A stretch of DNA of 64,000 bases, from NCBI GenBank assembly GCA_019104865.1, contig JAHRWZ010000059.1:1-64000 (forward strand). Reading direction: 5' to 3'. This DNA is from Castellaniella sp. (GTDB lineage: Bacteria; Pseudomonadota; Gammaproteobacteria; Burkholderiales; Burkholderiaceae_B). This document shows positions 50,922 through 60,526 of the stretch, in pieces. Under the pieces are notes generated by a model. That model worked only from the letters and a program-made list of their open reading frames with translations, had not been told where the DNA came from and made no database searches. How positions within the stretch are numbered: position 1 is the first letter of the stretch; the number at the start of each line of letters is the position of its first letter. The position numbers were made by a program, and so were the translations under genes.

Positions 50922-50949
50922 GGAAAAGGGCGCCAAAGCGCCCTTTTCC
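50922..50949 (-). terminator. Terminator after the lipoprotein gene
   Basis: GGAAAAGGGCGC and GCGCCCTTTTCC form a perfect 12-pair hairpin with loop CAAA; the T-run is part of the stem, so it works on either strand. It lies between the leftward lipoprotein gene and comM. The rest of 50771-51000 shows nothing else I can name. Confidence 0.8.
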
Positions 50950-51000
50950 TCACGCCTGATCCAGCCAATTCACAAGGAACGGCCGGATCAGGAGCCCGGC

Positions 51001-51393
51001 TTACTTGCTGCCGTTGCCGATCGCGCCCTGGATGGCGGAATCAGCCTTGGCGGCGCCTTCCTTCACGGATTCGCGCGCGCTGTTGGCAGCCTCGCCGGCC
51101 TTTTCAGCCAGTTGCCCCGCCTTGTCGGCGACGGCATGGCCCACTTCAGCGGCCTTGTCCTTGGCTTGTCCGGCCGATTCCTTGATCTTGTCCTGCATGG
51201 ACTGCTGATCGGCCGGCGCGCTTTGCGGCGTTTGAGGGGCGGCCGGCTGGCCTTGCGGCGCGGGTGCCGGCGTCGTCGCAGGCGCGGGCTCTGTGGCGGG
51301 TGCCTTGGGCGACTCGCTCTTGGAGCACGCGGCCAGCAGGCTCAGCGATGCGACCACGGCGGCTAGAGTCAACGTTTTACGCGTCATGTTCAT
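51001..51393 (-). CDS. Proline/alanine-rich lipoprotein with LEA-like repeats
   Basis: A 130-residue lipoprotein. A signal peptide ends in the lipobox LLAAC (Cys near residue 23). A Pro/Ala/Thr-rich linker follows (residues about 30-60). The C-terminal part has repeated 11-mer-like amphipathic segments (ESAGQAKDKAAEVGHAVADK, AGQLAEKAGEAANSARESVK), as in LEA/YtxH-type proteins. It would sit in the outer or inner membrane facing the periplasm. Its role is unknown; stress protection is a guess from the repeat type. Confidence 0.75.
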   Translation of the reverse strand: MNMTRKTLTLAAVVASLSLLAACSKSESPKAPATEPAPATTPAPAPQGQPAAPQTPQSAPADQQSMQDKIKESAGQAKDKAAEVGHAVADKAGQLAEKAGEAANSARESVKEGAAKADSAIQGAIGNGSK

Positions 51394-51700
51394 GATCTTC
51401 CCTATTCAAGATTCCGCTGCCAACGCATGGCGGATCGTTATTGACATGTCCGGCTTGTGTAACGGCCGGGTTGGTTACAATTCTAGCGCCCAGCTGACAA
51501 GGGTAAACCCTGACCTGTAATCACCGATTTCACAGGCAGCGCCCATCACCCACCGCTTCCGATTCGAGCCCCATAGGGGAAATGGCCCGGGTCTTCCGCT
51601 GGGTGTGCCCCAGCCCCATCAACAACTGGATACAAAGCGCCGATTAAACGACACGCTACGCCCGACTGCATGGTATCCACGTCCTGCGACCGATCATCCT

Positions 51701-51749
51701 CGCACCATGTCGGCGCAATCCAGTCGCCCTGACGCACCAAACCAGGGCA
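51701..51749. promoter_or_regulatory. Two NtrC-like binding sites upstream of glnK
   Basis: CGCACC-ATGTC-GGCGCA (51701-51717) and CGCACC-AAACC-AGGGCA (51733-51749) resemble the NtrC consensus TGCACC-N5-GGTGCA. They are 32 bases apart, on the same helix face, and about 60-110 bases before the sigma-54 promoter. The rest of 51394-51862 shows no gene. Confidence 0.5.
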
Positions 51750-51809
51750 TCACACGAGATGACCAGGGGCCCCGGCACCCGGAAAGGCGCCTTTACAGTG
51801 AAATAAACC

Positions 51810-51824
51810 TGGCATGCCCCTTGC
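51810..51824 (+). promoter_or_regulatory. Sigma-54 promoter of glnK-amtB
   Basis: TGGCAT-GCCCC-TTGC keeps GG and GC ten bases apart, the requirement for a -24/-12 promoter. It lies 38 bases before the glnK start, so nitrogen-regulated expression is expected. Confidence 0.8.
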
Positions 51825-51829
51825 TTTGA

Positions 51830-52201
<372 letters not shown>

Positions 52202-52226
52202 CCCACGCCAACAGGAGCATTGAATC

Positions 52227-53456
52227 ATGGACAAGACGGATGTCGTTTGGGTAATGGTTTCGACCTTGCTGGTCTGGCTGATGTGCATGCCCGGACTTGC
52301 GCTTTTCTACGGCGGGCTGGCGCGCGGTCGCCATGTGCTGTCGGTCATGAGCCAGACGCTGGGCGCCTGCGCGCTGGCGACGGTCCTGTGGTTCCTGTAT
52401 GGATATTCGCTGGCCTTCACGACGGGCTTTGGCGGGCTGGGTGGCTTCACGCGGCTGGGCCTGGCCGGTCTCTACCTTCCGGGCGCCAGCACCACTCTGC
52501 CCCTGACAGGCTCGATCCCCGAGTTGCTGTTCTCTCTATTTCAGGCGACCTTTGCCGCCATCACCTGCGGACTGGTGACGGGCAGCATTGCCGAGCGGGC
52601 CCGTTTTGGCGCCGTCCTGTGCTACGTCGGGATCTGGTTCACCCTGGGATATCTACCGATCGCGCACATGGTCTGGGCTGAGGACGGCTGGCTGCATCTG
52701 CTCGGGGCGCTGGACTTCGCGGGTGGCACCGTCGTGCACATCAGCGCCGGGGCGGCGGGTCTGGTGGCCGCACGCTACCTGGGGCCGCGCCGGGGATTCG
52801 GCCGGCAGGCCATGCCCCCGCACAGCCTGCCGCTGAACCTGAGCGGCGCCGCGCTGCTCTGGGTCGGCTGGTTCGGATTCAACGGCGGGTCGGCCCTGGC
52901 AGCCAACGAACAGGCCGTCCTGGCCGTCGCCAATACCCTGTTGGCCGCCGCCGCCGGGGTCCTGGCCTGGGCGCTGGCCGAACGGCTGCTCAAAGGCAAG
53001 GCATCGCTGCTGGGCGCCGCATCAGGCGGGATTGCCGGCCTGGTCGGCATCACGCCGGCTGCGGGATTCGTGGCGCCGGGCGCCGCGCCGGTCATCGGCG
53101 CATTGGCCGCCTGGGCGGCGCTCTATGGCGTCAGCGGCCTCAAACGCCGCCTGGGCATCGATGACTCCTTTGATGTCTTCGGCATCCATGCCGTGGGTGG
53201 AATCGTCGGCGCCATCCTGACCGGCGTGTTCTATTCCCGTATTCTGGGCGGCCCCGGCCCGGAAGGCTTTTTTGCCCTGCTGCACCAGACCTGGCTGCAA
53301 ACGGTAGCCGCGGCCGCCAGCCTGGTCTGGGCGGGACTGAGCTCGGCCATCGCGGTGTTTGCGGCGGATCGTCTGATCGGGATGCGCGCGACAGCCGAAA
53401 ACGAAAGCCAGGGCCTGGACCAGGCGGATCACGGCGAAACCGCCTATCCGGCCTGA
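52227..53456 (+). CDS. amtB: Ammonium transporter AmtB
   Basis: A 409-residue channel with about 11 membrane helices. The twin His of the pore are visible in GTVVHISAGAAGLVAARYL and DVFGIHAVGGIVGAILTGVF. Other family blocks are LALFYGGLARGRHVLSVM, YVGIWFTLGYLPIAHMVW and LLWVGWFGFNGGSALAANEQ. No separate signal peptide is evident. The 3' end overlaps the convergent c-di-GMP gene by 13 bases. GlnK encoded upstream gates it. Confidence 0.95.
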   Translation: MDKTDVVWVMVSTLLVWLMCMPGLALFYGGLARGRHVLSVMSQTLGACALATVLWFLYGYSLAFTTGFGGLGGFTRLGLAGLYLPGASTTLPLTGSIPELLFSLFQATFAAITCGLVTGSIAERARFGAVLCYVGIWFTLGYLPIAHMVWAEDGWLHLLGALDFAGGTVVHISAGAAGLVAARYLGPRRGFGRQAMPPHSLPLNLSGAALLWVGWFGFNGGSALAANEQAVLAVANTLLAAAAGVLAWALAERLLKGKASLLGAASGGIAGLVGITPAAGFVAPGAAPVIGALAAWAALYGVSGLKRRLGIDDSFDVFGIHAVGGIVGAILTGVFYSRILGGPGPEGFFALLHQTWLQTVAAAASLVWAGLSSAIAVFAADRLIGMRATAENESQGLDQADHGETAYPA

Positions 53457-56323
53457 AGCGCCTCTTGAAGCCGGGCTGCGAAGCGCTCGGCGGGCAAGGG
53501 TCTGGAATACCAGAACCCTTGCCCGAAGTCGCAACCGGCCTCCAGCAGCAGCTCATGCTGCTCCTTGGTCTCGATGCCTTCAGCAATGACCTTCATGCCC
53601 AGTTGATGGGCCATCAGGATGATGGCGCGGCACAGCACCATATCCTCGGAATCCCGCGCCAGGTGGCAGACAAAGCTCTGGTCGATCTTCAGGAAGTCCA
53701 CGTCGAAGCGCTTCAGGTAGGACAAAGACGAATACCCCGTGCCGAAGTCGTCCAGCGCCACCTGGATCCCGGCATCCCGGAAGGCAAGCAGCCGGGCGCT
53801 GGAGTCATCCTCGGTATCCATGAGCAGGCGCTCGGTGATCTCGACCGAGACGGCGGATCCTGGCAGCCCCAGCGTCGCCAAGGTCTGGATCCAGGCCTGC
53901 GGATCCAGGCCGCCAGACTGGAACTGCACGGGCGATACATTGATTCCGATCTCGAAATCGGGCTCCAGTTCCTCGCGCCAGATCTTCACCTGGCGGGCCG
54001 CCTCGTGAAAGGCCCAGTTGCCGATCGGCACGATCAGGCCGGCGTCCTCGGCCAGCGGAATGAACTCCGCCGGGCTGACCAGGCCGCGCTCGGGGTGCCG
54101 CCAGCGGATCAGCGCCTCGGCCTTGGCCATGCGCCCTGACCGCAAGTCCACGATGGGCTGGTAATACAGCACGAATTCACCGACGTCCAGTGCGTGCTGC
54201 AGGTCGTGCAGCAGTCTGCGACGCATCTGCGCGGATTCCTGCATGTCGGCCGAAAACACACAATACTGATTACGGCCCTTTTCCTTGGCCGCATACATCG
54301 CCAGATCCGCATGCTTGAGCAGCTCCGTCGCACTGGCGCCATCCCGTGGAAAGAAGGTCACGCCGACGCTGGCGGAAATGTGCACCGTGTTGCTGTCCAA
54401 TGCATAGGGTTGAGCCACCGCCTGCAGCACTTTCTGGCAGATCGGCTGGATATCGTCGAGACGCTTGAGCTCCCGGACGATCAGCGTGAACTCGTCGCCA
54501 CCCAGGCGGGCGACCAGGTCCGACCCCCGCACGCAGCTCAGCAGGCGGCGCGACACCAGGCGCAGCAGTTCGTCGCCCTCATCGTGGCCGAAAGTGTCGT
54601 TGACTTCCTTGAACAGGTCCAGATCCAGGAACACCAGCGCAAAGGGCAAACCGCTCTCTCGCGACTCATCGATGGAGCGGTGCAGGCTCTCGTGGAACAT
54701 CTGGCGATTGGGCAACTGCGTCAGATGATCATAGTGCGCCTGGCGCCAGATCGAGGCCTCGCGGCGACGTTTTTCGGTCACGTCGGAAAACAGGCCGATG
54801 CGGCAGGCCACGCTGCCATCTTCGTTGTAGGAAGTATTGATCGTCAGACGTTCGACGTACTCCTCGCCCGACTTGCGCCGGTTCCAGATGTCCCCGCTCC
54901 AGCGGCCGGTTTCGGTCAGACTCGACCACATGGCCCGATAAAAATCGGGGTCCTGGTGCCCGGAGCTGAGCAGATTCATGCGCTGGCCGATAACCTCGGC
55001 GGCATGGTAGCCCGTGACGGCGGTGAAGGCCGGATTGATGTCCTGGATTAGGCCTTCGCCATCGGTCACCACCATGGCTTCGCTGGTGTGCTCGTAGACC
55101 AGCGCCGCCCGCCGGGCCGAGCTTTCGGCCCGCTTGCGCTCGCTGATGTCCAGCATGATACCGATGGTGGCAGACTCACCACGCAGGGTCATGGCCGATC
55201 CGAAGATCTCGACCTCGAGCGGCGTGCCGTCGCTGCGCACCGCGGCGCATTCGTAGCGAGTGCCCTTATCCTGCCCCTCGAAGCGCCGCCGGATCTGGCT
55301 GGCCACGGCCTCGAAGGTCAGCGGCGGGAACAGACGTGCCAGTCCGAATCCACGGGTCATTTCGGCCCGGTCATACCCCATGATGCGGGCCAGCTGTTCG
55401 TTGGCATAGGTCAGGTTGAAGGCGCCATCGAGCATGTAGATGCCCGCCACCGTGTTGTCCGCCAAGCCATCGAACATGGCCTCGACCTGCTTGAGTTGGA
55501 CGCGTTCGCGATCCACGTCAGCCAGCAACTGCTCGATATGCGCGGCTGAATCGTCCAGCGACCGCCCGAGCTGGCCCAGTTCATCCGTACTTCGAAGGCC
55601 GGACCGCGCACCGTAATTGCCGGCCGCCATTTCGCGGCACTGGCCCATCAGGCGGCGAACAGGGCGCAGCACCAGACCTGACACCATGCCGTACGCAAGC
55701 AACAGGAGCAGCAGGTCCAGTGCAAACAGGGCATAGGTGCTCATCAGGGCGTGTTGCTGCACGTTGCGCGCATGCAGCACGACCTCATCCAGCAATCCCT
55801 CGGCGCTGCCCAGCAACTGGTCGCTCGCCGCCAGCACCCGGGCGGGATCCTGCGCCGGATATCCGGCTGCCGCCCCGGTACCCGCTACGTCAACCGGCTG
55901 ACCGAACTCCTGGATCGTCTTCCGATAGGACTGCCAGTCGCGATCGACGGCGGCAAGACGCACACGCCGCTGTCCATCGACTGCGGGAATCGTCAGGCCG
56001 AAGACAGAACCGCCCGCATTCAAAGCATGGTAGGCCTGCTCGAACAGAATTTCCTGCTGGTGAGGGTCAGGACGCGGAGTATCCGGGGCCAGCCTCTGGG
56101 CCAGCGCATCAAGCGCGATCCGTTGGCTGAGCATGCGCATCTTGCCGGCCACGTTGACTGTGGCCGCAATGCCGTCGGACTCGCGTAGCAGGGAGCGGAC
56201 GATCAGGACGTTGCCGACCGCCAGCAGCGCCGCCAGCGTGAAGGCGGCCAGGATCTTACGCATCAGGGTTCGGGGCCAGGCAATGCTGAATTGCCGAAAA
56301 CCGGCAATGGCGAGAGAAATCAT
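53444..56323 (-). CDS. PilJ-HAMP-PAS-PAS-GGDEF-EAL signalling protein
   Basis: A 959-residue membrane protein. The first helix is near residues 25-48. A periplasmic PilJ/NarX-like sensor follows (VAGKMRMLSQRIALDALAQR). A second helix (STYALFALDLLLLLLAYGMV, about 195-215), a HAMP domain and two PAS domains come next. The GGDEF domain is intact (LDLDLFKEVNDTFGHDEGDE; VARLGGDEFTLIVR) and so is the EAL domain (AEALIRWRHPERGL; GINVSPVQFQS; VALDDFGTGYSSLSYLKRF; VIAEGIETKEQ). The protein could both make and degrade cyclic-di-GMP. The motif RMLSQR resembles the nitrate-binding P-box, but nitrate sensing is not shown. Confidence 0.93.
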   Translation of the reverse strand: MISLAIAGFRQFSIAWPRTLMRKILAAFTLAALLAVGNVLIVRSLLRESDGIAATVNVAGKMRMLSQRIALDALAQRLAPDTPRPDPHQQEILFEQAYHALNAGGSVFGLTIPAVDGQRRVRLAAVDRDWQSYRKTIQEFGQPVDVAGTGAAAGYPAQDPARVLAASDQLLGSAEGLLDEVVLHARNVQQHALMSTYALFALDLLLLLLAYGMVSGLVLRPVRRLMGQCREMAAGNYGARSGLRSTDELGQLGRSLDDSAAHIEQLLADVDRERVQLKQVEAMFDGLADNTVAGIYMLDGAFNLTYANEQLARIMGYDRAEMTRGFGLARLFPPLTFEAVASQIRRRFEGQDKGTRYECAAVRSDGTPLEVEIFGSAMTLRGESATIGIMLDISERKRAESSARRAALVYEHTSEAMVVTDGEGLIQDINPAFTAVTGYHAAEVIGQRMNLLSSGHQDPDFYRAMWSSLTETGRWSGDIWNRRKSGEEYVERLTINTSYNEDGSVACRIGLFSDVTEKRRREASIWRQAHYDHLTQLPNRQMFHESLHRSIDESRESGLPFALVFLDLDLFKEVNDTFGHDEGDELLRLVSRRLLSCVRGSDLVARLGGDEFTLIVRELKRLDDIQPICQKVLQAVAQPYALDSNTVHISASVGVTFFPRDGASATELLKHADLAMYAAKEKGRNQYCVFSADMQESAQMRRRLLHDLQHALDVGEFVLYYQPIVDLRSGRMAKAEALIRWRHPERGLVSPAEFIPLAEDAGLIVPIGNWAFHEAARQVKIWREELEPDFEIGINVSPVQFQSGGLDPQAWIQTLATLGLPGSAVSVEITERLLMDTEDDSSARLLAFRDAGIQVALDDFGTGYSSLSYLKRFDVDFLKIDQSFVCHLARDSEDMVLCRAIILMAHQLGMKVIAEGIETKEQHELLLEAGCDFGQGFWYSRPLPAERFAARLQEALQAG

Positions 56324-56440
56324 CTTGGTCTCGAAAGCGGGCAGCCACCCATCCGGAGCGGTGGGATAACTCAGTGTAATAGACCATGATGAAAGAATGG
56401 GATTTGTTTCCGCCCGACCTGCTTGCGGATTTGATCCGGA

Positions 56441-58195
56441 TCAACCGGAAAGCGCGGCCAGGTCGATACGTTCGGCCCGGTTCAACGCCGAGGCGACCTT
56501 GACGCGCAGCGCATTGGAATGCGCCTTGCGGATCTCTTTTTTGACGTCCAGCAACTGCTGCGGGTGCATGGAAAACCCAGTCAGCCCCAGGCCCAGCAGC
56601 ATGCGGGTCACGCGCACGTCCCCCGCCATTTCGCCGCAGACGGAGACGGGTTTGCCGACCCGCTCGCCGACGTTGATGGTATGCGCGATCAGGCGTAGCA
56701 CCGCCGGGTGCATGGGGTCATACAGCGAGGCCACATCCGTGTCCCCGCGATCGATGGCCAGCACGTACTGGATCAGGTCATTGGTGCCGATCGACAGGAA
56801 GTCGAGCGTCTCGGCGAAGGGCTCGATGGCGATGGCCATGGCCGGGATCTCGACCATGGCGCCGACCTGCACCTGCGCATTGTGGGCAATCCCGGCACTG
56901 CGCAGTTCCTCGGCGGCGCGCGCGAGCGCGCGACGCGTCGCGACGACCTCGTGCATGTGGGACACCATGGGAATCAGCGCGCGGACGGGGCCGTGCGCCG
57001 CCGCCCTGAGCAGAGCCCGCAGTTGGGTATTGAAGAGTTCCGGATTGGCCAGGCAGTACCGGATGGCGCGCAGCCCCAGGGCCGGGTTGGTCGCCACGGT
57101 GGCCTCGCCGTCGAGTGTCTTGTCAGCGCCGATGTCCAGGGTCCGGATCGTCACCGGACGCCCAGCCATGGTGCGCACGACCGAGGCGTAGGCCTCGTAT
57201 TGCTCGTCCTCGCCCGGCAGGTCCGGGCGGCCCATGAACAGAAATTCGCTGCGAAACAGGCCGATGCCCTCGGCGCCGGCGGCCATCGCATCCGCAGCTT
57301 CCTCGGGCAGCTCGATATTGGCTTCCATGCGGATCTGGATGCCGTCGAGCGTGATGGCCGGCGCGAAGCGCAGGGATTTGAGTTCGTCGCGTTCGCGCAG
57401 GAAGGCTGCCTGCCGGTCCTGATACTCGCGCAGGATGGCAGGCGACGGGTTGACCAGCACCACGCCGTTCAGTCCATCGACGATCAGCAGATCGCCATCG
57501 CGCACCAGCGTGCGCACCAACCCCATGCCCACCACGGCCGGCACATTCATGCTGCGCGCAACGATGGCGGTATGCGAGGTGGCACCGCCCAGATCCGTCA
57601 GGAAGGCGCCGAACTTTCCCCCGCGCAGGCGCATCATGTCGGCAGGCGAAATATCGCGCGCCACGACGATCAGGCTGCCGTCCACCTCGACCTCGTCGAG
57701 ATTGGGCAGCCAGAGCGCCGAGCCCGAGAGAACCCGCAACACCCGTTCGATCACCTGGCGCACGTCCGCACTACGCTCGCGCAGATAGGCGTCATCCATC
57801 AGGGAAAACTGTTCGGCCAGGATCTGCCCCTGTGCCGTCAGCGCCCATTCGGCGTTGTACTGGCGTTCTTCGATCAACTGACAGACCGCCTGAACCAGCA
57901 TCGGATCCTGCAGCAGCATGACATGGACCGACAGCAGCACGCCCAGTTCGCGCGGCGCATCGTCCGGCAGAGTTTCGGCTATCTGCTGCAGATCGTGGAC
58001 GGCCTGGTCCATGGCGTGGCGCAGGCGCTGCTTCTCGGCATCGACGTCCTCGGGCGCGATGCGGTAGTGGGCGACCTCCAGCGACGCTGCACTCATGACC
58101 ACGGCGCGGCCGATCGCATAACCGCGTACGACACCTTGGCCATACAGGCACAGGGTCGAAGACAAAGCGGGCTGTGCCGCTTCCAGGGTGTTCAT
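56441..58195 (-). CDS. ptsI: PTS enzyme I
   Basis: A 584-residue phosphotransferase that passes phosphate from PEP to HPr. The active His is in LGGATSHTAIVARSMNVPAV; PEP-binding blocks include GIGLFRSEFLFMGR, DIGADKTLDGEATVATNPAL, LSIGTNDLIQYVLAIDRGD and SVCGEMAGDVRVTRMLLGLG with the conserved Cys. The gene follows ptsH after 40 bases. No sugar-specific EIIB/EIIC is encoded here, so the chain probably has a regulatory task. Confidence 0.96.
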   Translation of the reverse strand: MNTLEAAQPALSSTLCLYGQGVVRGYAIGRAVVMSAASLEVAHYRIAPEDVDAEKQRLRHAMDQAVHDLQQIAETLPDDAPRELGVLLSVHVMLLQDPMLVQAVCQLIEERQYNAEWALTAQGQILAEQFSLMDDAYLRERSADVRQVIERVLRVLSGSALWLPNLDEVEVDGSLIVVARDISPADMMRLRGGKFGAFLTDLGGATSHTAIVARSMNVPAVVGMGLVRTLVRDGDLLIVDGLNGVVLVNPSPAILREYQDRQAAFLRERDELKSLRFAPAITLDGIQIRMEANIELPEEAADAMAAGAEGIGLFRSEFLFMGRPDLPGEDEQYEAYASVVRTMAGRPVTIRTLDIGADKTLDGEATVATNPALGLRAIRYCLANPELFNTQLRALLRAAAHGPVRALIPMVSHMHEVVATRRALARAAEELRSAGIAHNAQVQVGAMVEIPAMAIAIEPFAETLDFLSIGTNDLIQYVLAIDRGDTDVASLYDPMHPAVLRLIAHTINVGERVGKPVSVCGEMAGDVRVTRMLLGLGLTGFSMHPQQLLDVKKEIRKAHSNALRVKVASALNRAERIDLAALSG

Positions 58196-58235
58196 CCCAG
58201 GCTTCCGCGGGGATTTGGACCGACCTTTGGGGGTT

Positions 58236-58505
58236 TCATTCGGATTCCCCGAATTTACCGTCGAACAGGGAACGGATGTCGGTCAAGGCCTGAGTTTCAT
58301 CCGCCCCTTGTGCTTCGATCTTGACGGTGACGCCCAGACCGGCCGCCAACATCATGACGCCCATGATGCTTTTCGCATTGACGCGCTGCGCGCCCCGCGA
58401 AATGAAGACGTCACTCTTGAAGCGTCCGGCCAGCTGGGTCAGTTTGGCCGCCGCGCGCGCATGCAGGCCCAGCTTGTTGGAAATCACCAGATCAATCGAA
58501 GGCAT
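58236..58505 (-). CDS. ptsH: HPr phosphocarrier protein
   Basis: An 89-residue protein. His15 lies in NKLGLHARAAAKLTQLAGRF, and the regulatory serine region reads VNAKSIMGVMMLAAGLGVTV. The start at 58505 gives the usual MPSIDL. It lies between the EIIA gene and ptsI, 16 bases after the former. Confidence 0.96.
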   Translation of the reverse strand: MPSIDLVISNKLGLHARAAAKLTQLAGRFKSDVFISRGAQRVNAKSIMGVMMLAAGLGVTVKIEAQGADETQALTDIRSLFDGKFGESE

Positions 58506-58521
58506 TGGCAAAACTCCTGAA

Positions 58522-58935
58522 CTAGCAGTCGGGAGGGGGTTCCGCATTGACGATTCCGCGCAGCGCCCCCTGTCGCACGCGTTCGCTCAGAGATTCGGGG
58601 TTTTCCTGCTGATCTGTCAATGCCTTCAGCACCATGCAGGCATTGGTCCCCGTCAGCAGGTGGATGATGTAGCCGTCGTCCAGCGCCTGGCGCAGCGCCT
58701 GGGCGGCGATATTGAAGGGTGTTGCACCGTACAGGTCACTCAAAATCAGGATCGGTTCTTCCCGGCGTCCCGCCCGCACCCAATTCAGGATCCGGTCGGT
58801 CTCGGCCTGCGGATCCGCGTCGGGCACGATGTCGAACACTTTGAGATCGGGCTGGCGCCCCAGCACATGCTGTGCACAGTCCAGGAAGGCCGACCCCAAG
58901 GGTTCGTGCATGACCAGCGCCAGCCGCGTATTCAT
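58522..58935 (-). CDS. Mannose-type PTS EIIA protein
   Basis: A 137-residue EIIA of the mannose family. The phosphorylated His is in LALVMHEPLGSAFLDCAQHV, and the block ILILSDLYGATPFNIAAQAL is typical. No partner EIIB/C/D genes are near, the situation of the regulatory PTS of many betaproteobacteria. It overlaps the gshB stop by four bases. Confidence 0.9.
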   Translation of the reverse strand: MNTRLALVMHEPLGSAFLDCAQHVLGRQPDLKVFDIVPDADPQAETDRILNWVRAGRREEPILILSDLYGATPFNIAAQALRQALDDGYIIHLLTGTNACMVLKALTDQQENPESLSERVRQGALRGIVNAEPPPDC

Positions 58936-59891
58936 GTGACCACCGCCAGTTCCAGCGCATCGACGAAGCGGCCCGCCACGTCGAAACCGGTCTGTTCTGT
59001 GATTTCGACGAAACAGGTCGGGCTGGTGACGTTAATCTCGGTGATGTAGTCACCGATCACGTCCAGACCGATCAGCAACAGGCCGCGCCCCGCCAGCCGG
59101 GCACCCACCGCCCGCGCCAGTACCTGGTCGCGCGACGACAGGGGGCGGGCCACGCCACGCCCTCCGGCCGCCAGGTTGCCGCGGGTTTCGCCCGCCAGCG
59201 GGATACGCGCCAGGGCAAAGGGCACAGGTTCGCCACCGATGATGAGGATGCGCTTGTCGCCCTGCGTGATTTCGGGAATATAGCGCTGCGCCATGATGGT
59301 GCGCGTGCCCAGTTCCGTGAGGGTTTCAAGGATCGAGCCCAGATTGGCTTCATCGGGCCGCATCCGGAAAATCCCGCTGCCGCCCATGCCGTCCAGGGGT
59401 TTGACGATGACATCACCGTGCTGCGCGTGAAAGGCGCGCAGGCGCGCCATGTCGCGGCTGACCAGCGTGGGGGCGGTATATTCCGCGAATTCCGTGATTG
59501 CGAGCTTTTCCGGGTGATTGCGGATGGCCGAACCCGCATTGAAGACCCGCGCCCCCTGCGCGGCCGCATAGTCGAACAAGTGTGTGGCGTAGACATATTC
59601 CATGTCGAAGGGCGGATCCTTGCGCATCAGCACCGCATCGAACGCCGACAGATCGCATTCCCGCGCGGACGCGTCCTGGGTCCACCAGTCGTGCCCGTGC
59701 CAGTCGGCATCGGCGCGCAGCCGCATGGCCGTCGCCGCCACCTGGACGCGTCCCTGATCGATGAACAGATCCCCCATCGTAGCGAAACTGAACGCGTGAC
59801 CCCGCGCCGCCAGGCTGCGCATGATCGCCACGGAAGAATCCTTCCAGGCTTTCAGGCCGGGCAGCGGGTCGATGACGAACAGGACATGCAT
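58932..59891 (-). CDS. gshB: Glutathione synthetase
   Basis: A 319-residue ATP-grasp enzyme joining gamma-glutamylcysteine and glycine. Visible blocks are MHVLFVIDPLPGLKAWKDSS, LMRKDPPFDMEYVYATHLFD, VIVKPLDGMGGSGIFRM, RYIPEITQGDKRILIIGGEP and GDYITEINVTSPTCFVEITE. The start at 59891 follows AAGGGG. It is first in the gshB-EIIA-ptsH-ptsI operon, a grouping common in this bacterial class. The gshA gene is not in the window. Confidence 0.96.
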   Translation of the reverse strand: MHVLFVIDPLPGLKAWKDSSVAIMRSLAARGHAFSFATMGDLFIDQGRVQVAATAMRLRADADWHGHDWWTQDASARECDLSAFDAVLMRKDPPFDMEYVYATHLFDYAAAQGARVFNAGSAIRNHPEKLAITEFAEYTAPTLVSRDMARLRAFHAQHGDVIVKPLDGMGGSGIFRMRPDEANLGSILETLTELGTRTIMAQRYIPEITQGDKRILIIGGEPVPFALARIPLAGETRGNLAAGGRGVARPLSSRDQVLARAVGARLAGRGLLLIGLDVIGDYITEINVTSPTCFVEITEQTGFDVAGRFVDALELAVVT

Positions 59892-59948
59892 GAAGACCCC
59901 TTGAATGACGATCGACCTGCCCACCCGGCAATCGATCAGAATCCGTGA

Positions 59949-60491
59949 TTACGCGGCATCGCCCTGTTTGCCGGCTTTCCGGCGTGGGGCCAGGACCATC
60001 ACCATCTGACGGCCTTCGAGCTTCGGCATGGCCTCGACCTGGATGAGTTCACCCAGATCGTCGCGCACCCGCTCGAGCACCCGCATGCCCAGCTCCTGGT
60101 GAGCCATTTCACGGCCGCGAAAACGCAGCGTGACCTTGGCCTTGTCGCCGTCCTCGATGAAACGGCGCAGGTTGCGCAGTTTCACCTGGTAGTCGCCTTC
60201 GTCGGTCCCTGGCCGGAATTTCACTTCCTTGACCTGGATGACCTTCTGGCGCGAGCGCGCTTCGGCCTGGCGCTTCTGTTCCTGGTATTTGAACTTGCCG
60301 TAATCCATCAGCCGGCACACCGGGGGATCGGCTGTGGGCGAGATCTCGACCAGATCGACGTCGTGCTGCTCGGCCAGGGTCAAGGCCTCGGTGGTGCGTA
60401 CGATGCCCAGCTGTTCGCCGTCGACGCCCAGCAGACGGACCTCGGGGATGCGGATTTCACCGTTGATGCGGTGTTTTTTTTCGGTTGCGAT
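59949..60491 (-). CDS. infC: Translation initiation factor IF-3
   Basis: A 180-residue protein whose start codon is ATC at 60491, five bases after AGGAGTCC. Translation from there gives [20 protein letters not shown], the normal IF-3 N-terminus; no ATG, GTG or TTG start can give it. Later blocks are [40 protein letters not shown] and [20 protein letters not shown]. Rare start codons let IF-3 control its own synthesis. thrS lies 35 bases upstream. Confidence 0.95.
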   Translation of the reverse strand: MATEKKHRINGEIRIPEVRLLGVDGEQLGIVRTTEALTLAEQHDVDLVEISPTADPPVCRLMDYGKFKYQEQKRQAEARSRQKVIQVKEVKFRPGTDEGDYQVKLRNLRRFIEDGDKAKVTLRFRGREMAHQELGMRVLERVRDDLGELIQVEAMPKLEGRQMVMVLAPRRKAGKQGDAA

Positions 60492-60526
60492 GTCTAGGAC
60501 TCCTGTGAGTTGAAGAAGCGGGAACG

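Noticed and set aside
51546-51740. Small frames in the glnK upstream gap
   Set aside because: They lack ribosome binding sites and overlap the NtrC-like sites; no sign of a protein.
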